From positions 118,694 to 182,693 of the forward strand of contig NZ_KQ948933.1 of the NCBI RefSeq assembly GCF_001514235.1: 64,000 nucleotides of DNA, read 5' to 3'. The notes under the pieces were generated by a model. That model saw nothing but the letters and a program-made list of their open reading frames with translations, was not told the DNA's origin and made no database searches. Below, one piece after another: positions 46,297-55,665 of the stretch. The position numbers and the translations under genes were made by a program. Every line of letters starts with the position of its first letter. The stretch's first letter is position 1. This DNA is from Streptomyces caeruleatus (GTDB taxonomy: Bacteria > Actinomycetota > Actinomycetes > Streptomycetales > Streptomycetaceae).

Positions 46297-47460
46297 TCAG
46301 CCGACCCGCCGGGCCCCCGCCGCCGGTACCGCCTCGAAGACCCTCGGTGCCGTGAACCCGGCCGCCGCGAAGGCCTCTTCGACCGCCTTGGTGACGGTCT
46401 CGACGTCGGTCGCCTCCGCCAGCACGATCGCGGAGCCGCCGAAGCCGCCGCCCGTCATCCGGGCGCCCAGGGCGCCGGCCGTGTTCGCCGCCCGCACGAC
46501 GAGGTCCAGCTCGGGGCAGGAGACCTGGAAGTCGTCCCGCAGCGAGGCGTGGCCCTCGGTCAGGACCGGGCCTATCGCCCGGGTCTCACCGGACTCCAGC
46601 AGGGCGACGACCCGCTCGACGCGCTGGTCCTCGGTGACGACGTGGCGCACCAGGCGGCGCACCTCCTCGTCGTCGCCGAGCCGGTCGAGCGCCGCGTCCA
46701 GGTCGTCGTAGGCGACGTCCCGGAGCGCGTTCACGCCGAGCAGCGCCGCGCCCTTCTCGCAGCCCGCGCGGCGCTTGCCGTACTCGCCCTCGCTGTGGGA
46801 GTGCTTGACCTGGGTGTCGACGACCAGCAGGCGCAGCCCCAGGGCCGCGAGGTCGAAGGGGATCTGCTTCTGGGAGAGGTCCCGGGTGTCGAGGAACAGG
46901 GCGTGGCCGGCCTCGCAGCACGCGGACGCCGTCTGGTCCATGATCCCGACCGGGGCGCCGACGTACATGTTCTCGGCGCGCTGGCACAGCCGGGCCAGCT
47001 GCCAGCCCTTCTGGCCGAGGTCGTACAGGTCGTTGAGCGCGAGCGCGACCACGACCTCCAGGGCCGCCGACGACGACAGACCCGCGCCCGCCGGGACCGT
47101 CGAGGACAGATGGATGTCGGCGCCGGTCACCGCGTGCCCGGCGGCGCGCAGTGCCCAGACCACACCCGACGGGTACGCCGTCCAGTTCCGGTCCGACTCG
47201 GGTTCGAGCTCCTCGACGCGCAGCTCGACCACCCCGCCCTCGACGTCCGCCGAGTGCAGGCGCAGCACGCCGTCCTCGCGTCGTGAGACCGCGGCGAGCG
47301 CGGTGTGCGGCAGTGCGAACGGCATGACGAAGCCGTCGTTGTAGTCGGTGTGCTCGCCGATCAGGTTGACCCGGCCCGGCGCGGCCCACACTCCTTCCGG
47401 CTCGGCCCCGTACAGCTCCTTGAACCGCTCGGCGACCGCGGCTGCCGTGTCGACGCTCAT
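46297..47460 (-). CDS. galK: Galactokinase
   Basis: 387 residues from the ATG at 47460; the open frame continues upstream without sense. It phosphorylates galactose at C1. Seen: the GalK signature GRVNLIGEHTDYNDGFVMP, the ATP site PAGAGLSSSAALEV, GIMDQTASACCE, and the GHMP motif 3 TGGGFGGSAIVL. Last gene of the galT-galE-galK operon, with 77 bases between galE and galK. Confidence 0.97.
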   Translation of the reverse strand: MSVDTAAAVAERFKELYGAEPEGVWAAPGRVNLIGEHTDYNDGFVMPFALPHTALAAVSRREDGVLRLHSADVEGGVVELRVEELEPESDRNWTAYPSGVVWALRAAGHAVTGADIHLSSTVPAGAGLSSSAALEVVVALALNDLYDLGQKGWQLARLCQRAENMYVGAPVGIMDQTASACCEAGHALFLDTRDLSQKQIPFDLAALGLRLLVVDTQVKHSHSEGEYGKRRAGCEKGAALLGVNALRDVAYDDLDAALDRLGDDEEVRRLVRHVVTEDQRVERVVALLESGETRAIGPVLTEGHASLRDDFQVSCPELDLVVRAANTAGALGARMTGGGFGGSAIVLAEATDVETVTKAVEEAFAAAGFTAPRVFEAVPAAGARRVG

Positions 47461-47537
47461 CCCCTGACCCTGACCTTCCCTGCTGTACCGGCCGCAGCGG
47501 CCGTGGAACGTACGGCCGTCCGTACCGGCCGTAGAAC

Positions 47538-48500
47538 TTAACCTGCGCGCCGCTGCGTGAACTCCCACGCGTCGGCGACGATCCCCGCGAGGTCCGCGCG
47601 GGACGGGTTCCAGCCGAGCCGCTCGCGGGCGGTGTCGGCGGAGGCGACCAGGACGGCGGGGTCGCCGCCGCGGCGCGGGGCCACGACCTCGGGGATCGGG
47701 TGCCCGGTGACCTGGCGGACGGTCTCGATGACCTGGCGGACGGAGAAGCCGTTGCCGTTGCCGAGGTTGCAAATGAGGTGCTCGCCGGGCTTGGCGGCCT
47801 TCAGCGCGAGCAGGTGGGCCTCGGCGAGGTCGGCGACGTGGATGTAGTCGCGCACGCAGGTGCCGTCGGGCGTCGGGTAGTCGTCGCCGTAGACGGAGAT
47901 CGCGTCGCGCCTGCCCTGGGCGACCTGGAGGACGAGCGGGATGAGGTGCGACTCGGGGTCGTGGCGCTCACCGCAGTCGCCGTAGGCACCGGCGACGTTG
48001 AAGTACCTCAGTGACACGGCGCCGAGTCCGTGGGCCGCCGCCTCGCCGGTGATCATGTGGTCGACGGCGAGCTTGGAGGCGCCGTACGGCGAGGTCGGAG
48101 CCGTGGGGTCGGTCTCGGTGATCGGCGTGCTGACGGGCTCGCCGTACGTGGCCGCCGTCGACGAGAACACGAGCTTGCGCACGCCCGCCTCGCGCATGGC
48201 GCCGAGCAGCGCCATGGTGCCGCCGACGTTGTTGTCCCAGTACTTTTCGGGCTTCACGACCGACTCGCCGACCTGCGAGAACGCGGCGAAGTGCAGCACG
48301 GCGTCGAAGGAGGAGTCGAGCCACTTGGCGGCGTCGCGGATGTCGCCCTCGATGAAGGAGGCCCCGGCCGGCACGCCCTCGCGGAAGCCGGTGGAGAGGT
48401 TGTCGAGCACGACGACCTCGTCACCCGCCTCCAGCAGATGCTGGGCGACCACGCTGCCCACATAGCCGGCGCCACCGGTGACCAGGTACTTCCCACTCAT
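47538..48500 (-). CDS. galE: UDP-glucose 4-epimerase
   Basis: 320 residues. SDR epimerase with NAD motif GGAGYVG (9-15), the catalytic YGASK, the Ser/Thr region [12 protein letters not shown], and [24 protein letters not shown]. It interconverts UDP-galactose and UDP-glucose. The ATG overlaps the galT stop by four bases. Confidence 0.97.
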   Translation of the reverse strand: MSGKYLVTGGAGYVGSVVAQHLLEAGDEVVVLDNLSTGFREGVPAGASFIEGDIRDAAKWLDSSFDAVLHFAAFSQVGESVVKPEKYWDNNVGGTMALLGAMREAGVRKLVFSSTAATYGEPVSTPITETDPTAPTSPYGASKLAVDHMITGEAAAHGLGAVSLRYFNVAGAYGDCGERHDPESHLIPLVLQVAQGRRDAISVYGDDYPTPDGTCVRDYIHVADLAEAHLLALKAAKPGEHLICNLGNGNGFSVRQVIETVRQVTGHPIPEVVAPRRGGDPAVLVASADTARERLGWNPSRADLAGIVADAWEFTQRRAG

Positions 48501-49579
48501 GAACTCGCTACCTCTCGCAGTCGCTCGGCCGCGCGCTCCGGCGGCACGTCGTTGATGAACACACTCATGCCGGACTCGGAACCCGCGAGAAACTTCAGCT
48601 TGCCGGAAGTGCGGCGAATGGTGAAAAGCTCAAGGTGAAGCGCGAAGTCGTCCCGCACGACACCCTCGAAGTCCTCCAGCTGCCCGAACGGCGCCTGGTG
48701 CCAGGCGGCGATGTACGGCGTCGGAGGCTCGCCTTCCCCGAAGATCCGGTCGAAGCGCCTCAAGAGTTCCAGATAAACCTTGGGGAACTCTGAGCGCGCC
48801 TCCTCGTCGAGCGCGAGCAGATCGGGCACCCGGTTCCTCGGGTACAGGTGGACCTCGTACGGCCAGTGCGCGGCGTACGGCACGAAGGCCACCCAGTGTT
48901 CACTCTCCAGGACGACCCGCTCGTCGGCGAGTTCACGCTCCAGGACGGCATCGAAGAGGTTCTCCCCGCCGGTGGCGTCCTTGTGCGCGGCGACGGAGCG
49001 CAACATCAGGGCGGTGCGCGGCGTGGTGAACGGGTAGGCGTAGACCTGCCCGTGCGGATGCCCCAGGGTCACGCCGATCTCGGCACCGCGGTTCTCGAAG
49101 CAGAACACCTGCTCCACGGAAGGCAGAGATGACAGCTCTGAGGTCCGGTCGGTCCACGCGTCGAGCACGAGCCGCGCCTGCTCCTCGGTCAGGTCGGCGA
49201 AGGACGCGTTGTGGTCGGAGGTGAAGCAGACGACCTCGCAGCGCCCGGAGTCGCCGGCGAGCGAGGGGAAACGGTTCTGGAAGACGACGACGTCGTACGA
49301 CGAGTCGGGGATCTCGCTCAGCCGGTCGCCCTGGGAGGGGCACAGCGGGCACTCGTCGGCCGGCGGGTGGTAGGTCCGCCCCTGCCGGTGCGAGGCGATG
49401 GCGACACTGTCGCCGAGCAACTCGTCCCGCCGGACCTCGGACGTCGTGACGGTCCGGTCCAGCGGACGGCGGTCGACGGCGTCCCGCACGGTGTCGTCGC
49501 GCAGGTCGTAGTAGACGAGCTCACGACCGTCGGCCAGCTGGGTCGAGGTCTTCTTCACGGCGGACTCCATTCGAGCCAC
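48497..49579 (-). CDS. galT: Galactose-1-phosphate uridylyltransferase
   Basis: 360 residues from the GTG at 49579 (an ATG at 49570 also fits). Seen: the zinc ligands in [40 protein letters not shown] with the catalytic HPH triad, and WHQAPF. It exchanges UMP between UDP-glucose and galactose-1-phosphate. First gene of the gal operon. Confidence 0.97.
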   Translation of the reverse strand: MARMESAVKKTSTQLADGRELVYYDLRDDTVRDAVDRRPLDRTVTTSEVRRDELLGDSVAIASHRQGRTYHPPADECPLCPSQGDRLSEIPDSSYDVVVFQNRFPSLAGDSGRCEVVCFTSDHNASFADLTEEQARLVLDAWTDRTSELSSLPSVEQVFCFENRGAEIGVTLGHPHGQVYAYPFTTPRTALMLRSVAAHKDATGGENLFDAVLERELADERVVLESEHWVAFVPYAAHWPYEVHLYPRNRVPDLLALDEEARSEFPKVYLELLRRFDRIFGEGEPPTPYIAAWHQAPFGQLEDFEGVVRDDFALHLELFTIRRTSGKLKFLAGSESGMSVFINDVPPERAAERLREVASS

Positions 49580-49757
49580 TCAGATCTTCCGAGACTCCTC
49601 CGAGCCTCCATCAAACATAACCAAACACAGAAAAACACAACTCACCACGAACGTCAACATCACAATCAAACAAAGAGCATCACTCGACGTGTTCAATTAC
49701 TGAACGCAACCGCGTAGGTTCCGCTCTGTATCGGTTCGCGCAACGAAGCGAGTACTT
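49580..49757. promoter_or_regulatory. AT-rich divergent gal control region
   Basis: 178 bases, strikingly AT-rich against its surroundings. On the galT strand it carries several T/G-rich direct repeats (TGTTTGATTGTG, TGTGTTTTTCTGTGTTTGG, TATGTTTGATGG). Direct hexamer repeats and galactose control are known for galP1 in S. lividans, in the same position. It should serve both galT and the divergent symporter. Confidence 0.75.
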
Positions 49758-51455
49758 ATGCAAACCCCCACACAAACCCCCACCTACCTCGCCGCCGAGC
49801 TACGGCTCCCCACGAACTGGCTCGACTACACGCTGCTGGGCATCTACTTCGTCGTCGTCCTCGGCATCGGCTTCGCGGCCCGCCGCTCGGTGAAGACCAG
49901 CCTCGACTTCTTCCTCTCCGGCCGCTCCCTGCCCGCCTGGGTCACGGGCCTCGCCTTCATCTCCGCCAACCTGGCGGCGACCGAGATCCTCGGCATGGCG
50001 GCGAACAGCGCGCAGTACGGCGCCTACACGGTGCACTGGTACTGGATCGGCGCCATCCCGGCCATGGTCTTCCTGGGCCTGGTGATGATGCCCTTCTACT
50101 ACGGCAGCAAGGTCCGCTCGGTACCGGAGTTCCTGCTCCTGCGCTTCGACAAAGGGGCACACCTGCTCAGTTCGATCCTGTTCGCCTTCGCGGCGATCCT
50201 GATCGCGGGCGTGAACCTCTACGCCCTCGCGATCGTCGTCGAGGCCCTCCTCGGCTGGCCCCAGTGGGTGGCGATCGTCGTGGCGGGCTTCTTCGTCCTG
50301 GCCTACATCACCCTCGGCGGCCTGTCCTCGGCGATCTACAACGAGGTCCTGCAGTTCTTCGTGATCCTGGCGGCCCTGATCCCGATCACCGTCCTGGCCC
50401 TGAAGAAGGTGGGCGGCTGGGACGGCCTGACCGAAAAGCTGACCCAGTCCCACGGCGACGACTTCGTCACCGCGTGGGGCGGCACCGGCATCGGCGAGGC
50501 GAACCCGCTCGGCGCGAACTGGCTGACCATCGTCCTCGGCCTCGGATTCGTCCTCTCCTTCGGCTACTGGACGACGAACTTCGCGGAGGTCCAGCGCGCC
50601 CTGTCCGCGAAGAACCTCTCAGCGGCCCAGCGCACCCCGCTGATCGCGGCGTTCCCCAAGATCTTCATCGTGTTCCTGGTGATGATCCCCGGTCTGGCCG
50701 CCGCGGCCCTGGTCCCCGGCTTCGGCACGGAGGAGTCGGGCTACCAGTACAACGACGCCATCCCCTACCTCATGCAGGGCCTGCTCCCCAACGGCGTCCT
50801 CGGCATCGCGGTGACCGGTCTCCTCGCGGCCTTCATGGCAGGCATGGCGGCGAACGTGTCGTCCTTCAACACGGTGTTCACGACGGACATCTGGGCGAAG
50901 TACGTGGTGAAGGACCGCGAGGACGCCTACTACGTCCGCTTCGGCCGCCTGATCACGGCGATCGGAGTCCTGGCATCCATCGGAACGGCCTTCCTGGCCT
51001 CCTCCTTCTCCAACATCATGAGCTACCTCCAGACCCTGTTCTCCTTCTTCAACGTGCCGATGTTCGTCGTCTTCGTCGTCGGCATGTTCTGGAAGCGGGC
51101 ATCCATGAAGTCAGGCTTCTGGGGCCTCCTGGCGGGCACGACGGCCGCGATGATCAACTACTTCGTCCTCTACAAGCAGGACGTCATCAGCATCCCCTCC
51201 GACCAGGGCGCGAACTTCGTCTCGGCCATCGCGGGCTTCGTGGCCGGCGCGGTCGTCATGGTGGCCGTCTCTCTCTTCACGGCGCCCAAGCCGACGGAGG
51301 ACCTCCAGGGGCTGGTCTACGGCACCCGTTCCCCCGGCATGGCCGAGCCGCCGGCCGAGGGGGACGACGCGTGGTACCGGAAGCCGGCGCTGCTGGGCTG
51401 GGGCGCGGTGGTGCTGGCGGCCGCCTGCTACATCCCGTTCTCGTTCTCGCTCTGA
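49758..51455 (+). CDS. Sodium:solute symporter, sugar type (probable galactose uptake)
   Basis: 565 residues, about 14 helices. LPTNWLDYTLLGIYFVVVLGIGFAARRSVKTSLDFFLSGRSLPAWVTGLAFISANL is the SSS opening, with the sodium-site region and GLSSAIYNEVLQFFVILAALIP, the SGLT-type motif. It is divergent from galT across a shared AT-rich control region, which points to galactose or glucose as substrate. It is not related closely to the acetate-type SSS protein at 17.2 kb. Confidence 0.9.
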   Translation: MQTPTQTPTYLAAELRLPTNWLDYTLLGIYFVVVLGIGFAARRSVKTSLDFFLSGRSLPAWVTGLAFISANLAATEILGMAANSAQYGAYTVHWYWIGAIPAMVFLGLVMMPFYYGSKVRSVPEFLLLRFDKGAHLLSSILFAFAAILIAGVNLYALAIVVEALLGWPQWVAIVVAGFFVLAYITLGGLSSAIYNEVLQFFVILAALIPITVLALKKVGGWDGLTEKLTQSHGDDFVTAWGGTGIGEANPLGANWLTIVLGLGFVLSFGYWTTNFAEVQRALSAKNLSAAQRTPLIAAFPKIFIVFLVMIPGLAAAALVPGFGTEESGYQYNDAIPYLMQGLLPNGVLGIAVTGLLAAFMAGMAANVSSFNTVFTTDIWAKYVVKDREDAYYVRFGRLITAIGVLASIGTAFLASSFSNIMSYLQTLFSFFNVPMFVVFVVGMFWKRASMKSGFWGLLAGTTAAMINYFVLYKQDVISIPSDQGANFVSAIAGFVAGAVVMVAVSLFTAPKPTEDLQGLVYGTRSPGMAEPPAEGDDAWYRKPALLGWGAVVLAAACYIPFSFSL

Positions 51456-51474
51456 CGCCGGAGGCCGACCGACC

Positions 51475-51813
51475 ATGACAGACAACTCCGACCACCCCCG
51501 CCACCCCGGCTACTCCGGCTACTCCGAGAAGGACGTCCAGCGCGAGGTCACCGAACTGGAGAGCAAGTCCGAGACCGCCGCCCGGCTGTTCGACATCCGG
51601 CGGATCATCGGCGGGCTCTTCGTGATCTACGGCGTCATCGTCACGATCGTCGGGCTCACGGACGACGACGCCGCGATCGACAAGGCCGAGGGCGTCAACA
51701 TCAACCTCTGGACCGGCCTCGGCATGCTGCTCCTCGGCCTCTTCTTCCTGACCTGGCTGAAGCTGCGGCCCACGGCGCCGCCGCCGCCCAGGACGGACGA
51801 CGAGACCCCCTGA
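51475..51813 (+). CDS. Small two-helix membrane protein
   Basis: 112 residues, 19 bases after the symporter, GGAGG upstream. Hydrophilic start with SGYSEKDVQREVTELESKSETAARLFDIRRII, then two helices (GGLFVIYGVIVTIVGL, WTGLGMLLLGLFFLTWL). No family known to me; context suggests cotranscription with the symporter. Confidence 0.7.
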   Translation: MTDNSDHPRHPGYSGYSEKDVQREVTELESKSETAARLFDIRRIIGGLFVIYGVIVTIVGLTDDDAAIDKAEGVNINLWTGLGMLLLGLFFLTWLKLRPTAPPPPRTDDETP

Positions 51814-52182
51814 CCGCCCGGCGGGGGCGAGCCAGAACTCCCTCGCCCCCGCCGCCCCTACCCGTCCCATCCCCAGGGGCTCCGCCCCTTCGACCCCGCC
51901 AGGGGGCTCCACCCCCTGCACCCCCATCGGCCTGAACGGCCTCGTCCTCAAACGCCGGACGAGCTGGAAGTGCCCGGACCGGCGTAGCACCCTGCGGGTG
52001 GGCGCGGGCTAGGGACGGCCTCGCGCTCGAACCCCGGCCGACCGAAAGATCCGAACCGGCACAGCCCCCTGCGGATGGGCGGGGGCTGAGGATGGGCTTG
52101 TTCTCGAACGCCGGAGGGGCTGGGGGTATTTGGGGTGGCGTCGCCCCCTGCGCGTGGGCGGGGGGGCTGAGGGCGGTGTCGA
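51814..52182. repeat. 369-bp repeat-rich gap: dispersed repeat copy 2 and degenerate copies
   Basis: 51877-51974 is a second copy of the element at 8045 (GGGGCTCCGCCCCTTCGACC, ending CTCAAACGCCGGACGAGCTG). Degenerate parts follow: about 52000-52085 and 52090-52165 (CTCGAACGCCGGAGGGGCTG, then CGCGTGGGCGGGGG). No gene supported. It lies between convergent genes. Confidence 0.75.
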
Positions 52183-52851
52183 CTACTTCTGCACTACTCC
52201 GCCGGCACCGGTGAGCTGTACGGCGGAGACGGCGCGGACGACGAAGATGCCGGCCACGGCGGCGCCGATGACGGCCGTGTCCGAGGCGAGGAGCATCCAC
52301 AGGTCCGTGTAGGCGCGGACGATGAGCTGGTCGGTGTCGTCGCCGTACATCAGGCCCACCCCGCTGAGGAGCCCGATCAGCCACAGGCCCCACCACACGT
52401 TCAGGGAGCGTGGCAGCCGCTCGCCCGGGGCGCTGTCCTGGTGGGCGTCCGCCACGATGCCGCGCGGAATCCACAGGTTGACGATGGGGATCAACCAGCC
52501 CGCGTAGAGCCAGAAATCGGAGTACCGCGGCTTCCGCCCGGACAGGCTGCGGGCGTTGTCACGCACCTTGCCCAGCCACAGCAGGAAGACGATCGCGCAG
52601 ACCAACGTCGCGCCACCGCCCACAGCGCTGACCAAGTGGTACGAGTCCTCCAGCGAGGTCAACGGCCGGTGCACACCCTCCCCCTGGTCCGGTGGCCCGG
52701 AGGCAGGTTCCCCGGTCACGGCGAGCCGGATCTCCCAGACGGCCCGTAGGGCCCAGACGGTCCCGGACAGGGCAAGGCCGGCAACGGCGAGCCGGGCCGC
52801 GCCGCGGACAGGGCTCAGAGCAGGTGTGGGGGGAGTTATGTGATCGTTCAC
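52183..52851 (-). CDS. DUF4328 membrane protein
   Basis: 222 residues from the GTG at 52851; an upstream in-frame extension to 52878 is possible. Four to five helices; FWLYAGWLIPIVNLWIPRGIVADAHQDSAPGE followed by NVWWGLWLIGLL is the DUF4328 core. Function unknown; common in Streptomyces, often near signalling genes. Confidence 0.8.
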   Translation of the reverse strand: MNDHITPPTPALSPVRGAARLAVAGLALSGTVWALRAVWEIRLAVTGEPASGPPDQGEGVHRPLTSLEDSYHLVSAVGGGATLVCAIVFLLWLGKVRDNARSLSGRKPRYSDFWLYAGWLIPIVNLWIPRGIVADAHQDSAPGERLPRSLNVWWGLWLIGLLSGVGLMYGDDTDQLIVRAYTDLWMLLASDTAVIGAAVAGIFVVRAVSAVQLTGAGGVVQK

Positions 52852-53211
52852 CGGGTCATCTTCGCCGACGCCGAGCACCGTCCACCAGACGGCTCGCCCG
52901 CCCCGGTGGCCCCACGAACCCGCGGCCGCCGACGGCGAGAAGGGGACGCGCCGGGGGGTGTCCGCCCGCAGAGTCCGGTGTCAAGGAACAGGGTCTCTCG
53001 CGCAAGTCCAAGCACCGGACCGAGGACGGACACCCCCCGACACGGCCCCGACCCACCCACTCACCAAACCGCGCTACGCGAACCCCCACCGGACAGGCAC
53101 AGGCCGCCGCAGGCATGGGCCCGAGCGCACACCCGGGGCAAGCCCCCGCCGCACCCACCCACCGAACCCGCTACACGCACCCCCGCCCCACCGCACGTGC
53201 CGCCGCAGGCA
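52852..53211. other. 360-bp gap with no supported gene
   Basis: Pro/Arg-type overlapping frames only, no start signals or motifs. It lies upstream of the DUF4328 gene and downstream of the regulator ending at 53212. Confidence 0.4.
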
Positions 53212-53904
53212 TCACGGCTCAACCGGCGGCGCCAACGGCACCGGACCGGCCCGGTCCAGCAACCCCGTCCGAGCCGCCAGCGCAGCAGCCTCCAGCCGCG
53301 ACCCGACGCCCAGTTTCATCAGCACCCGTTGGACATGCGTACGCGCAGTCGACGGCGCGATCCCCATCCCCGCGGCGATCAGCCGGGTGTCCTCACCGTC
53401 CGCGACCCGGACCAGGACCTCGACCTCCCGAGGGGTGAGCATCTGCAGCAACCGCTGCCCCTCGTCGTCGGGTTGGGCCGCCGGGTTGAGCAACTCGCTG
53501 AAGGCGCCCTGCAGAAGAGAGGGCGCCACGGCCGCCTCCCCCGCCCGAGCCTTCATGATCGCCCGCTCGACGCCCTCTATACGTTCGTCATGCCGCACAT
53601 AGCCGGAGGCCCCCGCCGCGAACGCCGCCGCGATCCCGCGAGGACTCGGCACCGGCCCCAACACCAGCACAGCCACCTGCGGCCGCTCCCGCTTGATCTT
53701 CACCACCGGATCGAACATCCCCGGCTCCGCGGGCGAAGCGGTCCCCAGCAGACACACCTCGGGCGCCCGCGTGATCACCAACTCCGCCGCCCCCGCGGCC
53801 GGCGCCGCCGCGGCCAGCACCCGGTGCCCCCTCAGCTTCAGCGCCGAGGCCAACGCCTCCGCGAGCAATCGGTGGTCGTCGACCACCATGAGCCGCACTC
53901 CCAT
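53212..53904 (-). CDS. LuxR-type regulator with receiver lacking the phospho-acceptor Asp
   Basis: 230 residues from the ATG at 53904. The receiver keeps the DDH acidic pair (9-11), but where the phosphorylated Asp should stand the sequence is PEVCLLGTASPAEPG, with Gly54. The output domain is intact: MLTPREVEVLVRVADGEDTRLIAAGMGIAPSTARTHVQRVLMKLGV. This makes it an atypical, phosphorylation-independent regulator, perhaps ligand or protein controlled. Like the regulator at 40.1 kb it has no kinase partner. Confidence 0.87.
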   Translation of the reverse strand: MGVRLMVVDDHRLLAEALASALKLRGHRVLAAAAPAAGAAELVITRAPEVCLLGTASPAEPGMFDPVVKIKRERPQVAVLVLGPVPSPRGIAAAFAAGASGYVRHDERIEGVERAIMKARAGEAAVAPSLLQGAFSELLNPAAQPDDEGQRLLQMLTPREVEVLVRVADGEDTRLIAAGMGIAPSTARTHVQRVLMKLGVGSRLEAAALAARTGLLDRAGPVPLAPPVEP

Positions 53905-54607
53905 CGAGAAACCCCCCAGTCCCCCAAGTCCCCTCCACACGGACAGAAGGAGCCCCCCTGCTCCCCCGCCCTCATGCCCCCGGAAGCTACACGCTTGTTC
54001 GACGTTGCGCTCCCCCTACTGGTGAGAAGTGCCCCGGAACGACGGTCTTCCCGCGCACTGGGATCCCTGCGCGGGAAGATTTGGTAGGCCCCCACTTTGG
54101 ATGGCGTCCCGACATAGGTGTAGCCGATCAAGCAAGCAGAATGCCCAGGCCACATCCCCAATAGCCCATGCTGGCGCCGACGTTGCAGCTCAGTCGCCGA
54201 GACAGGCGGGGATTGGCGAGTCACATGGGGTACGCGGCGGCAGGGCCGGGCCGGGCCGGAGGCAGCGGCCGCGTTTCTGTGTGCACGTCCAGACCACCAT
54301 GCCCGCCAGCCGAAACGGGATTCAGCCCGGAATGCCGCGGCCGTCCCGCAGCGCCGGGAGTTCGTAGGGGGGCGCCTCGATGAATCGAGCGTCTCGATGA
54401 ATCGTGCGTGGGGACCGGGGATGCCTTTCGCAGGTGTGTTCCTCCCGTGTCGGAGAGAGGCCGCTCGATTCCTTCGGCGGTTTGCTCAAGCCAAGTACGT
54501 GTAGACACACCTGAACTGCTTGGAACACTGCCAGACCTCTGAGTTACAGTACCGATTTGCGTCAGCGGTGATCAAAGTCGATCGGATTCTTGCCTGAAGC
54601 TGTGCGC
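53905..54607. other. 703-bp intergenic region, boundary of the toxin island
   Basis: No gene supported. The DNA from about 54060 is noticeably less GC-rich and mixed. Direct repeat CTCGATGAATCG at 54376-54387 and 54393-54404 (17-base period). The likely promoter of the SseB-like gene lies in the AT-rich stretch 54540-54590. Confidence 0.45.
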
Positions 54608-55063
54608 ATGCCAAGCGGTGAATCGACGACGGGGGCCGACGTGAGCGCCGACGCATTGCGGCTGCTACTGACGGATCTGGCGGAGACCGGGCACGGCGAT
54701 CTGAGGGCGGCGGTGGGGGAGTTCCGGCGTAGCGAGGTGCGGGTGCCGGTGGAGGACGACTCGGTCGTCTCGGTGGAGGCGGGCGGTATTCGCTGGCTCT
54801 TCGCGTTCACGGATGATGCGGCGCTGGCACGTTTCGCCGAGGCGCGAGGGGAGACGCTCGATGAGCGCGTCCTGGTGTACGGCGCATGGCTGCTGGACCG
54901 GGTGATCCCGCGCGTAGGTGGGCCAGTCGGGATCGCGGTGGATGCGGGCAGCGCCACAGGCATGGCCCTGCCGCCCGCGGCGGGCATCGTGCCGGATTCG
55001 GCGGTTGCGGTGGCAGTGCCGGTCGCCGTGGAGGGTACGGGTGTGCGGGGGGCGGGCGCGTGA
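54608..55063 (+). CDS. SseB-like domain protein, first gene of the RHS toxin unit
   Basis: 151 residues from the ATG at 54608; a GTG at 54641 is an alternative. ADALRLLLTDLAETGHGDLRAAVGEFRRSEVRVPV...GGIRWLFAFTDDAALARFAEARGE fits the SseB N-terminal domain fold. In Streptomyces such genes often precede WXG/RHS toxins; SseB in type III systems is a secretion-linked protein, but the name here is only a family label. The stop overlaps the next GTG. Confidence 0.68.
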   Translation: MPSGESTTGADVSADALRLLLTDLAETGHGDLRAAVGEFRRSEVRVPVEDDSVVSVEAGGIRWLFAFTDDAALARFAEARGETLDERVLVYGAWLLDRVIPRVGGPVGIAVDAGSATGMALPPAAGIVPDSAVAVAVPVAVEGTGVRGAGA

Positions 55064-55665
55064 GTGGGAGTGGTTATCGGGTTGATCCGGAGGCGCTGGA
55101 GCGGATCACTCGGGGCATCAACCAGGCGATGAGCGAGCTGAAGGAGCTGGGCTTCGACACCAACGCCAATCTGGGACTCGGTTTCGACGAGTTGGAGTTG
55201 GCGGGTCTGGAGGTGGGGGATGCCGGCCTGCGTCAGGTCTTCGCCGACTTCTGCGAACGGTGGGGCTGGGGGGTGCGCTCGCTGCTGCAGGACGCCAACC
55301 AGTTCGCGGAGCGGCTGAACCTGTCGGCGGGGATGTATCACGAGCAGGAGCAGTACGTCTCGAACACCCTGAAGACGGTGTGGTCATCGACCATGGGCAC
55401 GCCTTCCCTGACCGAGACCCCGGAGGAGATCGCCCAGCGTTCCTGGTCGGACACGTTGCAGGACAACCCCGTATCCCAGGCCATGAACCCGGACTTCAGC
55501 GCGGAGTCCGTGCGGGCGGCCGACGAGGCGTCCAAGCATGCCTGGGATCAAGCCATGAAGGACGTGGCGACTTCGACGCTGACCCCGGACGCGCCATTCG
55601 ACCCGAACACGGAGTGGCAGCCGGATGGCCCATCGCAGGCCTCGTTCGGGGAGGTTGAGCGCTGA
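55060..55665 (+). CDS. WXG100-like helical protein, partner of the RHS toxin
   Basis: 201 residues, GTG start overlapping the SseB-like stop (GTGA), stop overlapping the next ATG. YRVDPEALERITRGINQAMSELKEL followed by FADFCERWGWGVRSLLQDANQFAERLNLSAGMY is a helix-turn-helix-hairpin of ESX/WXG type with a WGWG turn. The C-terminal 90 residues are polar. Likely forms the export complex or chaperone of the following toxin for type VII secretion. Confidence 0.75.
   Translation: MSGSGYRVDPEALERITRGINQAMSELKELGFDTNANLGLGFDELELAGLEVGDAGLRQVFADFCERWGWGVRSLLQDANQFAERLNLSAGMYHEQEQYVSNTLKTVWSSTMGTPSLTETPEEIAQRSWSDTLQDNPVSQAMNPDFSAESVRAADEASKHAWDQAMKDVATSTLTPDAPFDPNTEWQPDGPSQASFGEVER

Noticed and set aside
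47461-47772. N-terminal extension of galK into galE
   Set aside because: The standard GalK start at 47460 fits, and the extension is antisense-like Arg/Pro sequence within the galE region.
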